This document shows, piece by piece, positions 47,301 through 59,439 of a stretch of 64,000 nucleotides of DNA. A program made the translations under genes and the position numbers. How positions within the stretch are numbered: the first letter of the stretch is position 1; each line of letters opens with the position of its first letter. The stretch is from positions 29,082,513 to 29,146,512 of the forward strand of contig OY743181.1 of NCBI GenBank assembly GCA_963555705.1. The letters are read 5' to 3'. Source of the DNA: Ligustrum vulgare (Eukaryota > Streptophyta > Magnoliopsida > Lamiales > Oleaceae). The notes under the pieces are model-generated. The model was given only the letters and a program-made list of their open reading frames with translations. It ran no database searches and was not told the origin of the DNA.

Positions 47301-50300
47301 AGCAAAAAGATAATTAAGCACCTTAAGGAATTCTTTATTTGAATTGTTCAAGGGAGTTCAAGGAGATCTCATTTCATTGGAATAAAAAATGCTAATTACC
47401 GGAAGACCTCCCTCTGCATCTGTACTTGTAAGCATGTTAACATTATCCATATCCCAAAACTTTATTTGGCTATCTTCACCTACAGCCAAAAAATGATTCT
47501 GAGCAGTGTCAAACTGCACAACACCAGCTGATTTCTTTCTAAACCCATTATATGTCCTCTTTATTGCCCCTTCACTTTCATTCCATTCCACAAGGAAAGA
47601 ATCCCCTTCTTTGCCTGTTCCGCAAGAGAACAACCTAAAAAGGACCAAAGCGTCATCAACAAACAGTCAAATCATTTGCTTCTTATTGACAGCAATAAAA
47701 AGGCGAGTGACTGTGAAGTATATCAACCAGTAACAGGAAAATTAATAAACAAGCGGTCATAAATCTTACCTGCTACCATCTGCACTATATAGCATGGTGG
47801 TACACCAATGCCCAGGAGCATCATAATCAACTCTTGATCCCACCTTGTCATAAAGCCAAGCTTTAATTTTCCCATCAATAGCAGTTGAGAATACAAACTG
47901 CAAACATAAGATCACAAACAATATTATGACACTGAAGGAAGAAAATGCCTCAACCCAAGCACACAACTGGATATGTCATGGTATTGAGAAAAAACAGTGA
48001 TATGAGGGATGCAATGAACTAATGAAGTAAATTCCACAGCATTATGATCCAGGATAGTGTGGAAACCAAACATGCTGCTGCTCTGTAAGTTCGAAATGGT
48101 TGCAGCACATGAGCCACACGAGAGAATAATTGTCACAGGGCAGTGCAAGAGCAAAGATGTCAGCAAAGAAGCTAGGTCAAATAAGGTTCCAGTAACAATG
48201 TATCTCAGTCAGGCAAGGATAGCATACTTCAGACTAATTACCATATGGTACTAACATCAGACGTGATAGTAACTATTCAAGAACAATAGGCTAACACTGA
48301 GGCAGAGAGCAATTATTTCCACATCATTCACTTGATAGTAATTTCTAGAGGCTGAAAGAATAAGAAGATTCTTTTCATTATCCCCTATTTCATTTCTTGA
48401 AGATAAGGATGTGTTCCGTTATGTTATTGAAGATATGAACATAAATAAATTAAGTCCACCCCTTTGTAACGTCTTAAGCTTTTAGATGGTGGTTCAATGT
48501 AATATCGATGTAGCCAAAAGTCATAACTCCCCACCACCCTCTTATAAAAATTCCAAGAGTACGCGATCAATTAAAAAATAAATACGCAATGCATTTTCGG
48601 GCATATGTTGAAGATATAATGATAGAAAACAAATTATCCCCTCTAACAGTTGAAGCTTTTAGATGATGTGGTTCAACATATTACATGTGGACACACTCTT
48701 ATACACACAGAGTCTGCAACCTTAATTCTAAAACATAAAGGTCCTTCAAACTATAATTATTACACTTGTTCTTGATAATCAACTCCAATAAGAAAAAATA
48801 TATATATAAAAAGAAAATTAGTATTCGAAACAACCTATGCTATGTTACAGAATATTTTTAGCAAGAAATAACAAGCACACATTGATATATTGTTATTTTT
48901 CTCCTGAAAAATTCACAAAAGCTAAAAAATTATTTAAGCAGTACATTCCAAATAAACCATGGTTTTCCAGTTTACTAGCATACCTGAATATTCTCTTTCT
49001 GATGAGGACATATAGAATAAACAGGCGCTTCATGCCCTTCAAAGTTGAATAGTTTTCTTCCAGTAAGATCCCACACCTATTTCAAATCTCTTCCTCAGCT
49101 TTTTTCCTCAAATGAATCTAGGTCTACAAGAAGGAATTTGAAGTTTCCTACTCACCTTTATTAACTTGTCATCCCCACAAGTTACAACACACAGCTGCTT
49201 GTTTGGATGAGCAAAAGCAATGTCATTTACTTTTCCAGTGTGGGCATCAATCTGCAAGCCGAATATGGTGAATACCAGTTTTTTCATTACAATTCTTTAC
49301 CTTGGTGATCAAATAAGACAAACGCTGCATACCTCTATATGCTGGCGTAAATCATTTGGTCCAGCATAGGCATACAGATGTATTAAATGCTTGGAAAAAG
49401 CAGCTCCTGCAACATGGAAAAATATTGATGAATATTTTTTGGAAAATTAGTTCTAGAATGAATGCTGAGAAAAAAGGTATCACACGAATCACTATTCTAA
49501 TAATGAGCATATACCACAAAATGTTCCATCTGGGCTCCATGTAACACGGCTTACAGAAAATGGTGCATCTTTGGCAGCAGAAGCCTGTTAAAATTCTCAA
49601 GTGAGAAATCTAAAAGGTCAATTAAAACAGGTAGAGTAATATTCAAATGAAAACCAACAAAACATTCAGCAAGCAGACATAACCGAGAAGGGAATTCTTT
49701 CCTAAATTTTCTTATAGCGAGTTTAATGTTAAATGCAAGTAATCACTCATCTTACCAAACGAGATCCATTAGATTATACATAGTAATGGAGACAAACACA
49801 GTCTGAAGACAACTAATATTCAAATTATCATTTCATGACTTCATATTCATATTATAAGATGACAGCTGTAGAAAGACACAACTATAACAGACGACATACA
49901 AACCTGAAAATTCAAGGTACATGCTTGCCTATCCCAGATCTTGAATGGCTTTGAAATCAATTTTTCACGCATCCCAACCTCCCAAAGTGTTATTTCACCA
50001 TTATGACAACCCACTGTCATAGAGGAACTCCCAAGTCAAATAATGGGAAATGATAAACCAAAGTTGATCGATTGTTATAGGGAGAAAGAGGACAAAGTTT
50101 AGAAAAAAAGATCCTGACAAATGTCATACCAAGAAGCAGGGTATGCTGAGATGGATGAAAGTCCAGGCTTGTGACAGTGGATCCTTGATGCAGCGTAAAA
50201 GCTACAGTTCTTGGCAAGTCATCAAGGGACCAAGATACTTGTTGACGGACTGTGGGGTATGAAACCTAGAACAGAAGAAAGAAAGAGAAGGCAGTCCTTA

Positions 50301-53300
50301 CTGAGAAAATGATGTATTTTTGTCAAACTGATCGTACCACAGAAACAATAACATTACCTCCTCAACAGATTGTGCAGGCCGCAAACGTTTCATCAAGTGC
50401 TCATGATCAGCATTTTGATAGTCAATCATGCCGAGAGTTGCTGGAGGTGTGATTGGGCGCTTCAACATTGAACCTGTTTATAAATCAAAAGGAAAAACAA
50501 TCAATTCTATATACACAACACATTTTAAATCATGTTTATCCCACCATACTGCTGTCGGGAAAAAAATCTTAAAAAATGTTCAGAAACCGAACCAGTCTAT
50601 CGATTTATCTTCCATAAAAATGCAGCTTCTTGAAAGCCTACTACAATTGGAAGGTAAAAGCTCTCACCTTGATTTGGTTGAACAGGTAAGGATGAGGCTG
50701 TAACTACGGCTGCTTGAACAGATGAAGAAGCGGCTGCATTAGTCATCCATCCAGCTAAAGCATTAGCATTGGCTGCCGCTGTTGGTTGAAAAGGCTGCGA
50801 ACATCAAACAGAAGTGGATAAAAAATCATAAAAAATCGTAAGGAGAATCCTTGTATAGCCATGAATGAATGTTGATGATGTATGTATCATACCCCATGTG
50901 GTCCGAGTGACATATAAGGAGTAGGCTTTGCAACTGCAGCAGCAGGTAGATTGACAGGAGTTGGAGCAAGACTCCCATTTGGAGGGTTGCATGTATGGTC
51001 TGTGAATAAGGTTTTGATGTCTGGGTTTGGCCTTGGATTCTTGCAAAGCTGGTGCTGCCAATTCAGACTGCACAGAAATCGAAGTTAAATCTATTGATAC
51101 AAGACACAATACAAACAGTGAAGTGCGTGATAAGTTAACAGATGTGAGAATGAACACAAACAGGCATCAAATATACAGAACCGGGGGGACAAGGAAGCCA
51201 GACAGAGGTTCAAATGTTTAAAGTATTAGAACCTTTCACTTGCTTTAAGAATGTTCACATAGTAAAGCAACATTAGGTGTTAGAGAAAAATGAATAAATT
51301 AAGCAGTAACTGAATGATAAATGTATGGGTTTCAACTTGTTCAAAAAGCTAATTATCGGTCTCAAAACAAAAGTCAGAAACTCATGCAATAGTACACAAA
51401 TTCATCAACGGTGAAGATCAATTTTACCTTTGATTAATAAGGGTCCTCAACCTAGATGACTTCAAAGTAGGAAAAACAAGTTTTTCACGGAAAAGCGGAT
51501 TTGCTTCAATTAACTTTTTGAGCTCTATCAACATTATGCTGCGAGCTGTTTTAGTGTCACCATATTTTGAAAGCTGTTCGTTTTCCCTGTCATCAATGAA
51601 CATTGGTAAGCTTTGAGTCTTTGACAAACACTTGAAGTTCATTACTACAATTGCCACTTAAATAAAAAATGATATACTTAAATAGCATCAAATATCATCA
51701 GACAACATGCAAAATTTAGAAAAAGAGAGAATTGCACTTAAATATGACTTTCTTATATCTTACACAAGAAGATACCAAATCAAAATAATCTTGCAGTGGC
51801 TAGCTGGCTCAACCAAATTTATCTTAAAAAACTGCCTCAAATTTGTGATATTGAACAAAATGTTTTGAACAATTCTATTTCTAGGGCTCTTGGTCATGAT
51901 ATTTACTTAAGGAAATGTGCAAATGCATCATTGCACTTTGATGAATATATCTGACAACATTAAGCCCTTGTTTGAGCACCATTAAAAATAGATTTTGGGA
52001 AAAAATGTATTTTGAAATGGTAATTTTTTGGAGAAAGGGTGGTTAAAAAATAGGAAAAAGTTTTGCGTTTACATGTAATATTATTTTATTGAAGAATGTC
52101 TAATTGAAAATAAGAAAGAGAATAATGCATTTAAAAAAAAAATAGTGCCCAAATAAGGGCTAAATATGTTGTATTTTTCGGTTTATGAACCTAAAGATGC
52201 AAAAACCTCTAAAAATTTCCATTATTTACATTTCCATTGAACATGTAAACTATATCCCAAACTTCGAGTCATTTGGACCTTCTCTGTTCCATATTTAATC
52301 ATAAAAACATAGGCCTTTTATATTTGTACTTCATATGATGAACTTAAGTTAAAACTTAAATAAACTGAGCATAAGTAATAGCACCATTCCAATAATATAA
52401 AGCTCACCAAGTTAGTTTCCCAAGGGCAAGAGTTTTCTAGTTATATGCGCATAAATTTCAAATAACACCAAGTCATTTGCTAGAAAGCAATGGACATGTG
52501 GATGACATCCATGCCTTCATAGGATACTGGTCCAGCCCTCTTCTTAACTTTATAAATGTTATGTTATAAAAAACTAAAATATTTATTTCCAAATCCTGGT
52601 AGGAAGTTCTTGGATATGTATCAGGCATTTGCCATTTGCCAATGCTCACCAAGCTACCAAACCAACCTTGTATATATCTTGTGTTCTGCTGTAGTCATCA
52701 TCAACTAAGTGGTACATGTTTCTTATCGTTAAAAATAAGAGAATTTACCTCAACCAAAACATAATCCAATTAGGCTCAAGTAAGTTATATTTCCAATTAA
52801 AGTGACGAGGTGAAGATTTCAAAATTTTTAAACATTTACATCCTTTCCCTCAGTTTCTGAAATAGGGACAATAAATATTCATAATCACCACAGGACAAAC
52901 AAAAGCTTTAAAATTAACAAATTAAGCCTTATTCCAAATGCAATAAACTTGGGGATTCAAAATCATATTTACCATTTTCAAATTTCTATATGCTCAGTAT
53001 TTCCAACTTTTTTTTCTGAAGTCTCTTCTAATTTAATTTCCTGTTAGTACATTTTGCAGGGATTCAAATTTCAGAGTTCATGAAGCTAATAATCAAATAT
53101 GTCTATAAACTGAATATAAAAAAAGAAATCTGAATTAGGTCCACTATGACTCACCACTAAAGAACGTATCATCTTACTAGGCTACTGCATTGATGCACTT
53201 TGTATTTAATTTAACTAATGAAAATCCAAATACCTGAAATTGCCAAGTGTCAACAGCTGAGTGATTTCTTTATATAGATCCTCATTAAATGTCGAGAACA

Positions 53301-54898
53301 CTTTCAAGTCATTCACCAGTATCTCAACTGCCTTTGCCTTGTCTTGCCTGTAGGTATCAATCAAGAGGCATAGCATGCCCAGAAGGGTGTTAAAAAAAAA
53401 GTTAACTGTTAACCTCTTTCTTTTTACACAGAAAAAATTTATAGAAAGTTTTGAGTAAATTCTCATTATACCGGTCAAGAGCTTCGAGATACTTCTGCTT
53501 TCTGATCTCAAAAAATATCTTCATGGAGTATCTGTTGTCATCAACTTTTGTAAAACCAGACAGGTACTTCTCAACTTCCTCCCATTCACCAGCATGGACT
53601 TTTTCCTCAAAGTACTTCATGTTAAAGAAAAACCCTGATTCTTGCTCAAGTCTACAAAACAAAGTACATATATTATTAATAAAGCTAACCATTTCTCGAG
53701 ATCACCCGTACAAATCTAAGATTCAAAATTTAGTTCAAGTCAACATCATAAACGAGCATATAATCGAGCAAAGAGATTTATCAAAGTAACATACCAATGT
53801 AATGACGTAGTCCCTAATTAACTACGTTGACCTCATATTTGGTAAAAAAAAAAAATTGTTTATAAACAAAATAATGTGATGTTACCGGTAAAATATGCCG
53901 TTAAAAGTGATTTTGGAAAATGTGTGCGATTAAAAAGTGGTTTAAGAAAATGTGATGTTTATAAATAAGTTTACCAAGTAAAGGCTTACATTTACCAATA
54001 TTAACAAGATGTAATCAAATGCAGAGTTCATCAATTTATCTACATACTTTTCAAAAAGGTATAAATAACTTGTACAAAAAATGCAATAAAACTCATTTCC
54101 AATTTTTCAAAAACCACAGAAAATAAAAATAAAAACAAAAACCAGAAACTAAGCATCCGTTTGGTAAAGGACAGTGTGTTCGGAGGCAACACAAAAATGG
54201 TTTATAAATCATTTTTTGAATACACAATTTCTCAAATCACTTTTTAACCCCATCCATTTTCTCCCTCCAATTTTCAACCACATATTTTACCTTGAAAAAA
54301 AAAAAAAAAACCGTTTCTACGCCGCCAAACAGTCCAGGAATCTTTTTGGTTTATAGACCAATATATAAACTATACAATTTCTCAAACTTCTTTTTAGCCA
54401 CATATATTTTCACCACTTTTCAACTACACATTTTCCACGAAAATATAAATAAATCAATTTATAAATCACTTTCTTTTACCCAAGAGAGGTAAGCTTTCGT
54501 TTGGTAATTTTTTTTTTTTTTTTATATAAACTGAGAATGTTTTCGAGGTAATAAACATAATTAAAAAGTGGTATGTAAAATTGTGTTGAAAAGTGATTTT
54601 GGAAAATGAATGGTTTATAATAAATTTGTTCATAAACACATCAATCACATTAATTAAACTTTATTTTTTCTTCAAAAAAAAAAAAAAAAAACTCAATATT
54701 TTAACATTTTCTAAATGGAAAAAACCAAACTAGACAAAAGCATATGAAACAAGAACAACAAAGAAATAAATACAACTTCTACATAACATAGAGAGAGAGA
54801 GAGAGAGAGAGAGATTACCTGTGAACAGACTCCTTGAATTTCTCCTCCTCCAGGAACTGCAGTATAAGGAAAACCAATTCTCTGCTCAACGACGACAT
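44303..54898 (-). CDS. TPR2: TOPLESS-related transcriptional corepressor (TPR2-type), 25 coding exons
   Basis: Groucho/Tup1-type nuclear corepressor. Its N-terminus (LisH about residues 4-36, CTLH about 34-92, MSSLSRELVFLILQFLEEEK) forms tetramers and binds EAR motifs of repressors such as Aux/IAA, and recruits histone deacetylation. A Pro/Ala-rich linker (about 210-320) leads to two WD40 propellers (about 330-1080). The protein is 1125 aa, normal for the family. Exons, high to low: 54898-54819, 53651-53472, 53347-53234, 51586-51428, 51067-50893, 50794-50668, 50473-50358, 50265-50130, 50013-49904, 49584-49515, 49406-49333, 49251-49156, 49076-48984, 47897-47770, 47634-47400, 47296-47129, 47045-46962, 46572-46420, 46346-46236, 46122-45943, 45848-45720, 45631-45536, 45068-44886, 44794-44619, 44507-44303. 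All introns are GT-AG; total 3378 nt, frame closed. The ending (SSSTTANLATDQNQR) and linker resemble Arabidopsis TPR2 more than TPL, from memory. No lesion was found. Confidence 0.95.
50669..50892 (-). other. TPR2 linker region: exon 6 and introns either side
   Basis: Exon 6 (50668-50794) encodes the Ala/Asn-rich part of the linker, PFQPTAAANANALAGWM onward. A 98-bp intron separates it from exon 5. This is the least conserved part of TOPLESS proteins, so it is useful for telling paralogues apart. Confidence 0.7.
51587..53233 (-). other. TPR2 intron 3 (1647 bp, the longest)
   Basis: Lies between the exon ending LLTLGNF and the exon starting ENEQLSKYG, with GT...AG ends. No open frame of note and no recognisable transposon boundary. 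A degenerate TTTTGGAAAA / GTGGTTAAAAAAT stretch (about 51965-52170) resembles the MITE-like family of intron 1. Confidence 0.7.
53652..54818 (-). repeat. TPR2 intron 1 with a cluster of MITE-like modules and a GA tract
   Basis: The first intron (1167 bp) contains four related AT-rich modules: 53839-53977 (TTGGTAAA / TTTACCAA inverted ends, 139 bp), 54161-about 54340, 54345-54490 and 54499-54640. Each has TTTATAAA or its complement, a CACTTTTTAACC or GGTTAAAAAGTG word and AAAATG(T/A). Two poly(A) or poly(T) runs lie between them. A (GA)n tract (54791-54813) sits just next to the exon 1 donor. Confidence 0.6.
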
Positions 54899-55125
54899 TT
54901 CTTATTCCAGATTTACAAATCCAAACCGAATAAACAACAATAAAGTTACAACAAATCGACGGATCGAAGCCCTAGAAACAACCCCAGCCAACCGCCGGCG
55001 TTCTTCAGGTCCAGATTTTCTAGGGTTTCTCTAAAATCGCACAGAAAGGGAACAAAAACTGGTATGGAAAAAGCAGGAAAAGAGAGACACAGGAAGTACT
55101 TATATATAGAGAGATTGTATATATT
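54899..55125 (-). promoter_or_regulatory. TPR2 5' UTR and core promoter
   Basis: On the minus strand CTATATATAAG (55098-55109) is a good TATA box, about 200 bp before the ATG. A start of transcription near 55070 is inferred, giving a 5' UTR of about 170 nt. Pyrimidine-rich CTCTCT words flank the TATA box (55079-55087, 55129-55150), common in plant promoters. No intron in the 5' UTR is evident. Confidence 0.5.
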
Positions 55126-55530
55126 ATTATAGAGAGAGAAAGTAAGAGAGATGGGGTGGTGGGGAAAAATAGAGAACTTTAGCAGTAGTCTATCCTCTTA
55201 CTGACTTATCAGTGATAAGTCATAGTACTTATTATAGCTAATATGTCTTATTGTGATAAGTCCTTATTGTTGGTTGGAATCGACGTGGTTACGGATTTGA
55301 AATGTGGAATTCAAATCCAGTTGAATATTGGGTTTTGGGTAACACTACTGTCGCTTTCCTCGCGCATAAATACCGCTACGCTAAATTGTCGCGATATATT
55401 TATTTATCGTAATTTCCAATATCGTTTATTTTATCGTATCGTGTTGACAAGTGTAATGTCGTCATAAAAGTCGGCCGTAATGAATTTGCCTTCATTTGGT
55501 TAAAAAAGAATCATTTGGTTTAAAAATCAA
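55126..55530. other. Upstream region of TPR2, no gene seen
   Basis: About 400 bp of unique-looking DNA between the TPR2 promoter and the next transposon. It contains short TGATAAGTC / GACTTATCA direct and inverted words (55200-55262) and no long frame. Confidence 0.5.
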
Positions 55531-56132
55531 CTAGTATCACATTCGTGCGTTACACGCTAGAACAGTATGAAATAATTTTACTGTAAATATCATTACAAAA
55601 TAGAAAAAAATTGAACACATAATTTACTTTGATTAATGATACAAACTGTCCACGAATGCTTAAAATAAAAATAAATTATAATTCTCATTAATTTTGAAAT
55701 TTTTTTTAAATAATACATTGTTTGTACAATTTGTAGTTTTTCACACCCGTGTGATACACAAAAATTGCTATAGACAGACATATTTAAACATTTGCTCAAA
55801 TTTAAATTATATAATGCAATTTTTCAAATATATGTTGTATAGAATAAATAAAAAATTTCGTTCAAATATTTTTTACTAACATAAATAGAAATAATAACCC
55901 TCAAAATATTATAATTTACATAAAATAAAGTAATTGTAACAAATTAAATATATGCGGTCCTATATATAAATAAATGTAACAAATTAAATAATATTGGCGA
56001 TGCACGAAAGTGAAAATCAACCTCAAAATTTGTAGTGCACGAACGTAACATTCAACTCAAGAGATATTTGCATGATTAATAAAAATTTTTTATTTTTAAA
56101 TGCGATGCATTTAATTGAGCCTAATTAGATGC

Positions 56133-56382
56133 ATATTTAATTATATGTCAATAAAAAATTATTAATGAAAATATAAATAAAATATATATATAGTGAGTTT
56201 TTTGTCTATGTATGTTAATAAAATCAAGAAATAAACTTTCACCATTTTTATGGCATATAATTATTTTTTTTAATATTTAATAAAATTGTAAACAATTGAA
56301 TTGTTTTATCTCTTTACGGAAAAACAAGTCATGAATTAAGTTTAATTATATGTCAATAAAAGAATTATCAATGAAAATATAA

Positions 56383-56429
<47 letters not shown>

Positions 56430-56575
56430 GTCTTTTTGTCTATATCTTAATATAATTAAGAAATAAAGTTTCACCATTTTTATGGCATATAATTTTTTTT
56501 TTAATATTTAATAAAATTATAAATCGTTGAATTGTTTTATCTCTTTACAAGAAAACAGACCATGAATTAAATGTT
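56133..56575. repeat. Tandem duplication of about 210 bp around an (AT)n tract
   Basis: Two copies (56133-56338 and 56341-56575) share TTTAATTATATGTCAATAAA, a TA tract, AGTGAGT, TTTCACCATTTTTATGGC, TTGAATTGTTTTATCTC and CATGAATTAA. The second has a longer AT run (56387-56424). Confidence 0.75.
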
Positions 56576-59118
56576 TTAGAGATTGTACCGTGAACATATC
56601 AACTCCATTTTTGGAATTAACGTTCAATAAATGAAATTTTCTTTTTTAATAAAACTTTTGAACTACAAAATTAGACTCATACAATACATGTGCAAAGCTC
56701 AACTTATATATTTTCGTTAACATCTACGCTTTTCATTTCATATATTGTTTTTCATCACATTCTTCCCAAAAAAGAGGTGTATGGTATACTTTTTTGGTAT
56801 AATTTGATTTTTTTAAGTATTAATTTCAAGTGCTTTTCTAAAAAAATAATCATTAATTTTAATAAATATTGTTACGCTAATTGGTTTTTCTTTCTTCATA
56901 CTGACAATTTCTTTATTTATATTGTTACATTATTATTTTAATAAAAATTACTGATCGATCAATTGTTTAATAGAAATTATATGAACTAATTGTTAAAATC
57001 TGTAATATATTTCTGCATATTTTAGTTATTTGAAATTATAATGAAAAATAGAAAAATGAACTGAGTCGGTAAATAAATAAAAATGATGTGAAAATGATGA
57101 ATGAATTGAAGAAATTTTAAGTTTGTAAAAGTAATCCAACTTAATTGGATTTGCCTTAAAAATTTGTATAGTTATTATTTATTTTAGTTTGATGAGAAAA
57201 ACTAGAACAGAAATTAATTATCTGTGACTAAAATGAATCTAGTTAACTAATTATAGATAATATTATATGACTTAAATGATATAATTTAAAATGAATTAGA
57301 TATTGAGGAAAAATATAAAAGAAAACATTATCTTTAATTTTTTATATGATTTTACGGACAATATATTTACAATTTACTCTCACTTGTTAGCTTGCATTAA
57401 ACTTATCACTGTGATCTTTAATTTGACACTCATATTACATATTTTTTGATTTCAAAATAATACAATAATTATTAAAATAATAATAATAATAAAATAGAAA
57501 AAATAACATTTTAATGTTATCAATAGCATAGCACGAATGTCAATGCAATTAATAATACATGTAAAATAATAATTATTAAAATATTTAATATACTGTTTTT
57601 TAGCAAAAAGTTTCCAAATTTAGAAAGTTTTTTAGGCGGGAAACTATGTGTGTATTTTGATGATGGCTATTCTACTTTTATATATAATACATATAAATAT
57701 ATATATTAAGAAAGATAAGATTAAGATTAAGATTAAGATATTAAAATTAAGATTTTTAATATTTTATTAAAATTGTAAAACGTTGAATGGCTTTATCATC
57801 ATTACGAAAAAACAGACCATGAATTAAGTATTTTACATATTGTACCATGAACATATCAACTTTATTTCTGAAATTAACGTTCATTAAATGAAAATTTACT
57901 TACATATTCTTCTCGTGATCGACGCTTTTCTTTTCATAGATTGGTTTTCATCATATTTTTCCCAAAAAGACGTGTTGAATAGACTTTTTTGTATAATTTA
58001 ATTTTTTAAGCATTAATTATTAATTTCAAATGTTTATCTAAAAAAATAATCATTAATTTTAATAAATATTGTTACATTAATTGATTTTTCTTTCTTTATA
58101 CTGACAATTTCTTTATTCATATTGTTACATTATTATTTTAATAAAAATTATTGATCAATCAATTGTTTAATAAAAATTATATAAACTAATTGTTAAAATT
58201 TGTAATATATTTTTGCATATTTTAGTTATTTAAATTTATAATGAAAAATAGAAAAATGAACAAAATCAATAAATAAATAAAAATAATGTGAAAATGAAAA
58301 ATGAATTGAAGAAATCTTAAGTTTGTAAAATTAATCCAACTTAATTGGATTTGCCTTAAAATTTTGTATAATTATTATTTATCTTAATTTGATGAGAAAA
58401 AATAAGAACAGAAATTAATCATCTATAACTAAAATGAATTGAGTTAACTAATTATGAATAATATTATAGGACTTAAATGATATAATTTAAAATGAATTAT
58501 ATACTGAGGAAAAATATAAAATAAAACTTTACATTTAATTTTTTGTATGATTTTATGGATAATATATTTACAATTTGCTTTCACTTGTAGCTTGCATTAA
58601 ACTTCTCACGATGATCTTTAATTTGACACCTATATTACATATTTTTCGATTTCAAAATAATACAATACTATTTATAAAAGAATAATAATAAAATAGAAAA
58701 AATAATATTTTGATATTATTAAAAAAAGGTTGAACCCCAACCTTAGGGGTTCCTATCTGCCATGCTCTGAGCTTTGGTAAAGGATGTAAATCGCAGGTTT
58801 TGCCTCCCAAAGTGTAGGGTGAGGGCTTACCTTTTAACTTGGTAAGGGTCGGATTCGAACCCCTGACCAAGCGAGGCTTATCTTAAAATCACCCTCCCTT
58901 TCACCACTGGGAGATGTGCCCTGGGGGCTATATTTTGATATTATTAATAGCATAGCACGGATGTCAATGCAATTAATAATACATGTAAAATGATAATTGC
59001 TAAAATATTTAATATATTATTTTGTAGCAAAAAATTTTAAAATTTAGAAAGTTTATTTGGCGGGAAACTATGTGTGTATTTTGATGACGGCTATTCTACT
59101 TTTATATATAATAAGATA
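56480..59118. repeat. Direct duplication of about 1.2-1.4 kb inside the Helitron-like region
   Basis: Copy 1 is about 56480-57690 and copy 2 about 57750-59118. Shared landmarks in order are CATGAACATATCAACT, TTTTCATCA, ACTGACAATTTCTTTAT, ATTGTTTAATA, TGGATTTGCCTTAAAA, GACACxxATATTACATATTTT and GCTATTCTACTTTTATATAT. Copy 2 is longer mainly because of the SINE at 58722-58929. Confidence 0.8.
58705..58946 (-). mobile_element. tRNA-derived SINE with 17-bp target duplication
   Basis: The body is 58722-58929 (208 bp). On the minus strand it has an A-box-like region (CCCAGTGGTGAAAGG) and a near-perfect B box GGTTCGAATCC about 45 nt later, the internal Pol III promoter of tRNA genes. A non-tRNA body follows, ending in a T run. 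The duplication ATATTTTGATATTATTA flanks it at 58705-58721 and 58930-58946. The matching site in the duplicated copy (about 57508-57528) is uninterrupted. It needs a LINE's enzymes to move. The family was not named. Confidence 0.85.
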
Positions 59119-59439
59119 AGATAAGATAAGATTAAGATTAAGATTTATAACTTATATAATTTTTTAAATCACTTTTTAATCACGCATAATTTCTCTCTTT
59201 ATATTTCAACTACATATCTTACCTTAAAAATATAAATAAATCAATTTATAAACTATATTTTTTTACCAAACAAAGATCGTTTATAAACATGTTAGAAATT
59301 TAGGCTACGTTCTCTTTGCTGTTTTCAGGTTATTTTTCATTTTTAATTTTTCAAAATAGCGAAAATACATTCCCTTCTTCATTTTTAAAAACAAATTTTT
59401 GGAACCAAATCGTTTTGGGCCAAAACGAGGTGCCTTACA
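59119..59439. other. Intergenic, with a MITE-like module
   Basis: (GATTAA)n and (GATAA)n words at 59108-59145, then a TTTATAACTTATATAATTTTT / CACTTTTTAATCACGC module (59150-59290) of the dispersed family. No gene. Confidence 0.5.

Larger units (their letters stand above)
55531..59118 (-). mobile_element. Helitron-like region, minus strand, with internal duplication
   Basis: The 3' end on the minus strand has a short CGTG/CACG stem (55544-55556), a 9-nt spacer, then CTAG and T (55531/55530). 5'-type ends, read on the minus strand as TATATATAAAAGTAGAATAGCC followed by TTTCCCGCC within 60 bp, occur twice, near 57690 and 59118, each next to an AATCTT/ATCTT array. A GCGGGAAA word near the 5' end also marks the element at 37725-40094 (as GACGGGAAA). 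No Rep/helicase frame. One element with a duplicated 5' part or two overlapping elements are both possible. Confidence 0.45.

Noticed and set aside
58760..58900. A tRNA gene on the minus strand
   Set aside because: A B box and A-box-like sequence are present, but no cloverleaf acceptor stem closes, and the 17-bp duplication and T-run tail show a SINE.
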